In this document: piece by piece, positions 5,554-6,200 of the stretch
Position numbering within the stretch: position 1 is the first letter of the stretch
Layout: each line of letters starts with the position of its first letter
DNA from: Bacteroidota bacterium
GTDB taxonomy: Bacteria > Bacteroidota > Bacteroidia > UKL13-3
DNA: 6,200 bases
Direction: 5' to 3'
Assembly (NCBI GenBank): GCA_947449515.1
Contig: CANFSD010000106.1
Location: 1-6,200 of the forward strand
The notes under the pieces: generated by a model
Databases searched by the model: none
Seen by the model: only the letters and a program-made list of their open reading frames with translations
Told to the model about the DNA's origin: nothing
Program-made: the position numbers and the translations under genes

Positions 5554-6021
5554 ATGTCATTAAAAGTAGGAGATAAAGCTCCAGATTTCAAATTAATTGA
5601 TACCGATAAGAAAGAAGTATCATTAGCAGATTACGCAGGTAAAAACCTAATCGTTCACTTTTTTCCAGCAGCCTTTACTGGTGTTTGTACTACCCAATTG
5701 TGTACAGTAAGAGATGCAATCTCTATGTACCACAACGACAAATGTGATGTAGTTGCTATTTCTGTAGATTTGCCATTTACATTGGGTAAATTCAAAGAAT
5801 TGCAAAACTTAAACTTCACCTTGTTGTCTGATTTTAATAAAGATGCCATCAATGCATACGGTGCAATTTATGAAAATTGGATTTTGGGTTTAAAAGGTGT
5901 TGCTAAACGTGCTGCATTTGTTATTGATGCCCATGGTACCATTCAATATGCTGAGGTTTTGGAAAGCGCCGGTGATTTGCCAAATTTTGAGGCTATCAAC
6001 CAAGTTTTAGCAGGTTTATAA
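5554..6021 (+). CDS. Thiol peroxiredoxin (AhpC/TSA-redoxin superfamily)
   Basis: A 155-residue thioredoxin-fold peroxidase that reduces hydrogen peroxide and organic hydroperoxides in the cytoplasm. The active-site pattern P-x3-T-x2-C is seen as PAAFTGVC (38-45), with peroxidatic Cys45, Thr42 and the conserved active-site Arg119 in KRAAFVID. Cys50, five residues after Cys45, is where BCP/PrxQ proteins carry their resolving cysteine, so an intramolecular disulfide is plausible; a third cysteine, Cys64, is also present. Size and the GLKGVAKRAAFVID segment also resemble AhpE-type enzymes, so the subclass is open and I give no symbol. There is no signal peptide. ATG at 5554 gives the standard MSLKVGDKAPDF start. 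The gene has its own weak promoter candidate and is followed by small inverted repeats before the tRNA. Confidence 0.92.
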   Translation: MSLKVGDKAPDFKLIDTDKKEVSLADYAGKNLIVHFFPAAFTGVCTTQLCTVRDAISMYHNDKCDVVAISVDLPFTLGKFKELQNLNFTLLSDFNKDAINAYGAIYENWILGLKGVAKRAAFVIDAHGTIQYAEVLESAGDLPNFEAINQVLAGL

Positions 6022-6032
6022 AAATTGGGGGA

Positions 6033-6069
6033 GCTGGAAAACAGCGCGGTTCATAAAAATTATTGAACC
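6033..6069 (+). terminator. Two small inverted repeats after the peroxiredoxin gene, possible terminator
   Basis: GCTG-GAAAA-CAGC (6033-6045) forms a 4-bp hairpin. GGTTCA (6048-6053) pairs with TGAACC (6064-6069) across a 10-base A/T loop, followed by the T-rich GTTTGTTTATT. They lie 11-48 bases after the stop codon and just before the tRNA promoter, so ending the peroxiredoxin transcript is the likely job. Neither stem is strong. Confidence 0.35.
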
Positions 6070-6071
6070 CG

Positions 6072-6102
6072 TTTGTTTATTAGGACGAAATTCCTACATT
6101 TG
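6072..6102 (+). promoter_or_regulatory. Promoter of the tRNA-Arg gene
   Basis: TTTG at 6072-6075, a 19-base spacer, then TACATTTG at 6095-6102, an exact match to TAnnTTTG. This is the best promoter in the window. The predicted start (about 6108-6110) lies a few bases before the mature tRNA 5' end, so the leader to be cut by RNase P would be very short. Confidence 0.75.
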
Positions 6103-6114
6103 CACCCCACAATC

Positions 6115-6188
6115 GGTTTCGTAGCTCAATTGAATAGAGCATCTGACTACGGATCAGAAGGTTACAGGTTTGAATCCTGTCGAGACCA
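6115..6188 (+). tRNA. tRNA-Arg (anticodon ACG)
   Basis: A complete 74-base cloverleaf. The acceptor stem pairs 6115-6121 with 6181-6187 (7 pairs, one T-G wobble). The D stem is GCTC/GAGC (6124-6127, 6137-6140). The anticodon stem is TCTGA/TCAGA with loop CTACGGA, anticodon ACG at 6149-6151. The T stem is ACAGG/CCTGT around the loop TTTGAAT. The discriminator base is A6188. The next bases are CAA, so CCA is not encoded and must be added. With A34 converted to inosine it would read CGU, CGC and CGA codons. The D loop has GA where nearly all tRNAs have G18G19, and the T loop has T where C56 is expected; these two changes compensate each other. It has its own promoter at 6072-6102. Confidence 0.95.
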
Positions 6189-6200
6189 CAAGAACTATTA

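Noticed and set aside
6115..6200. tRNA 3' end as an attachment site of an integrated element
   Set aside because: Only 12 bases follow the tRNA and there is no integrase or repeated tRNA end in the window, so there is nothing to support it.

Overview
The window looks like chromosomal core DNA from a member of the Bacteroidota. It is AT-rich, has no Shine-Dalgarno-like sequences ahead of its genes, and carries promoter motifs of the Bacteroidota type (TTG or TTTG, about 19-22 bp, then TAnnTTTG), clearest in front of the tRNA. The protein content fits: a surface protein that I recognise from memory as DUF6588-like, an SH3-NlpC/P60 peptidase without a signal peptide, and an orphan Hpt protein. 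I could not fix the genus.

Layout. Positions 1-156 hold no gene but carry two different 7-bp tandem repeats (AGTCCAT x3 and AAAACCC x7), ending 5 bp from the stop codon of the first gene. Positions 157-3116 are a tight minus-strand cluster, read from right to left: type I methionine aminopeptidase (map), agmatinase (speB) and a NifS/IscS-like cysteine desulfurase, with gaps of 8 and 33 bp. Divergent from it, at 3175-4311, is a secreted, probably outer-membrane beta-barrel protein. It converges on an Hpt phosphotransfer protein (4326-4664, minus strand) with only 14 bp between the stop codons. Divergent from Hpt are a C40 cell-wall peptidase (4733-5500) and a thiol peroxiredoxin (5554-6021). 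A tRNA-Arg(ACG) gene with its own promoter closes the window (6115-6188).

How the genes work together. Most are housekeeping functions: N-terminal methionine removal, agmatine to putrescine, sulfur mobilisation from cysteine, recycling of peptidoglycan peptides, peroxide removal and CGN decoding. I see no mobile element, CRISPR array, defence island or new multi-gene system. The most interesting signals are not genes: (i) three exact copies of the 10-bp palindrome GGTTCGAACC, one at a predicted transcription start, one across a convergent gene junction and one extended to a perfect 16-bp palindrome inside a coding region; (ii) a tRNA in which the near-universal tertiary pair G19-C56 appears replaced by A19-U56; (iii) a G-quadruplex-capable heptamer array just after the desulfurase stop; (iv) a methionine aminopeptidase with a hydrophobic N-terminal extension and no good start codon.
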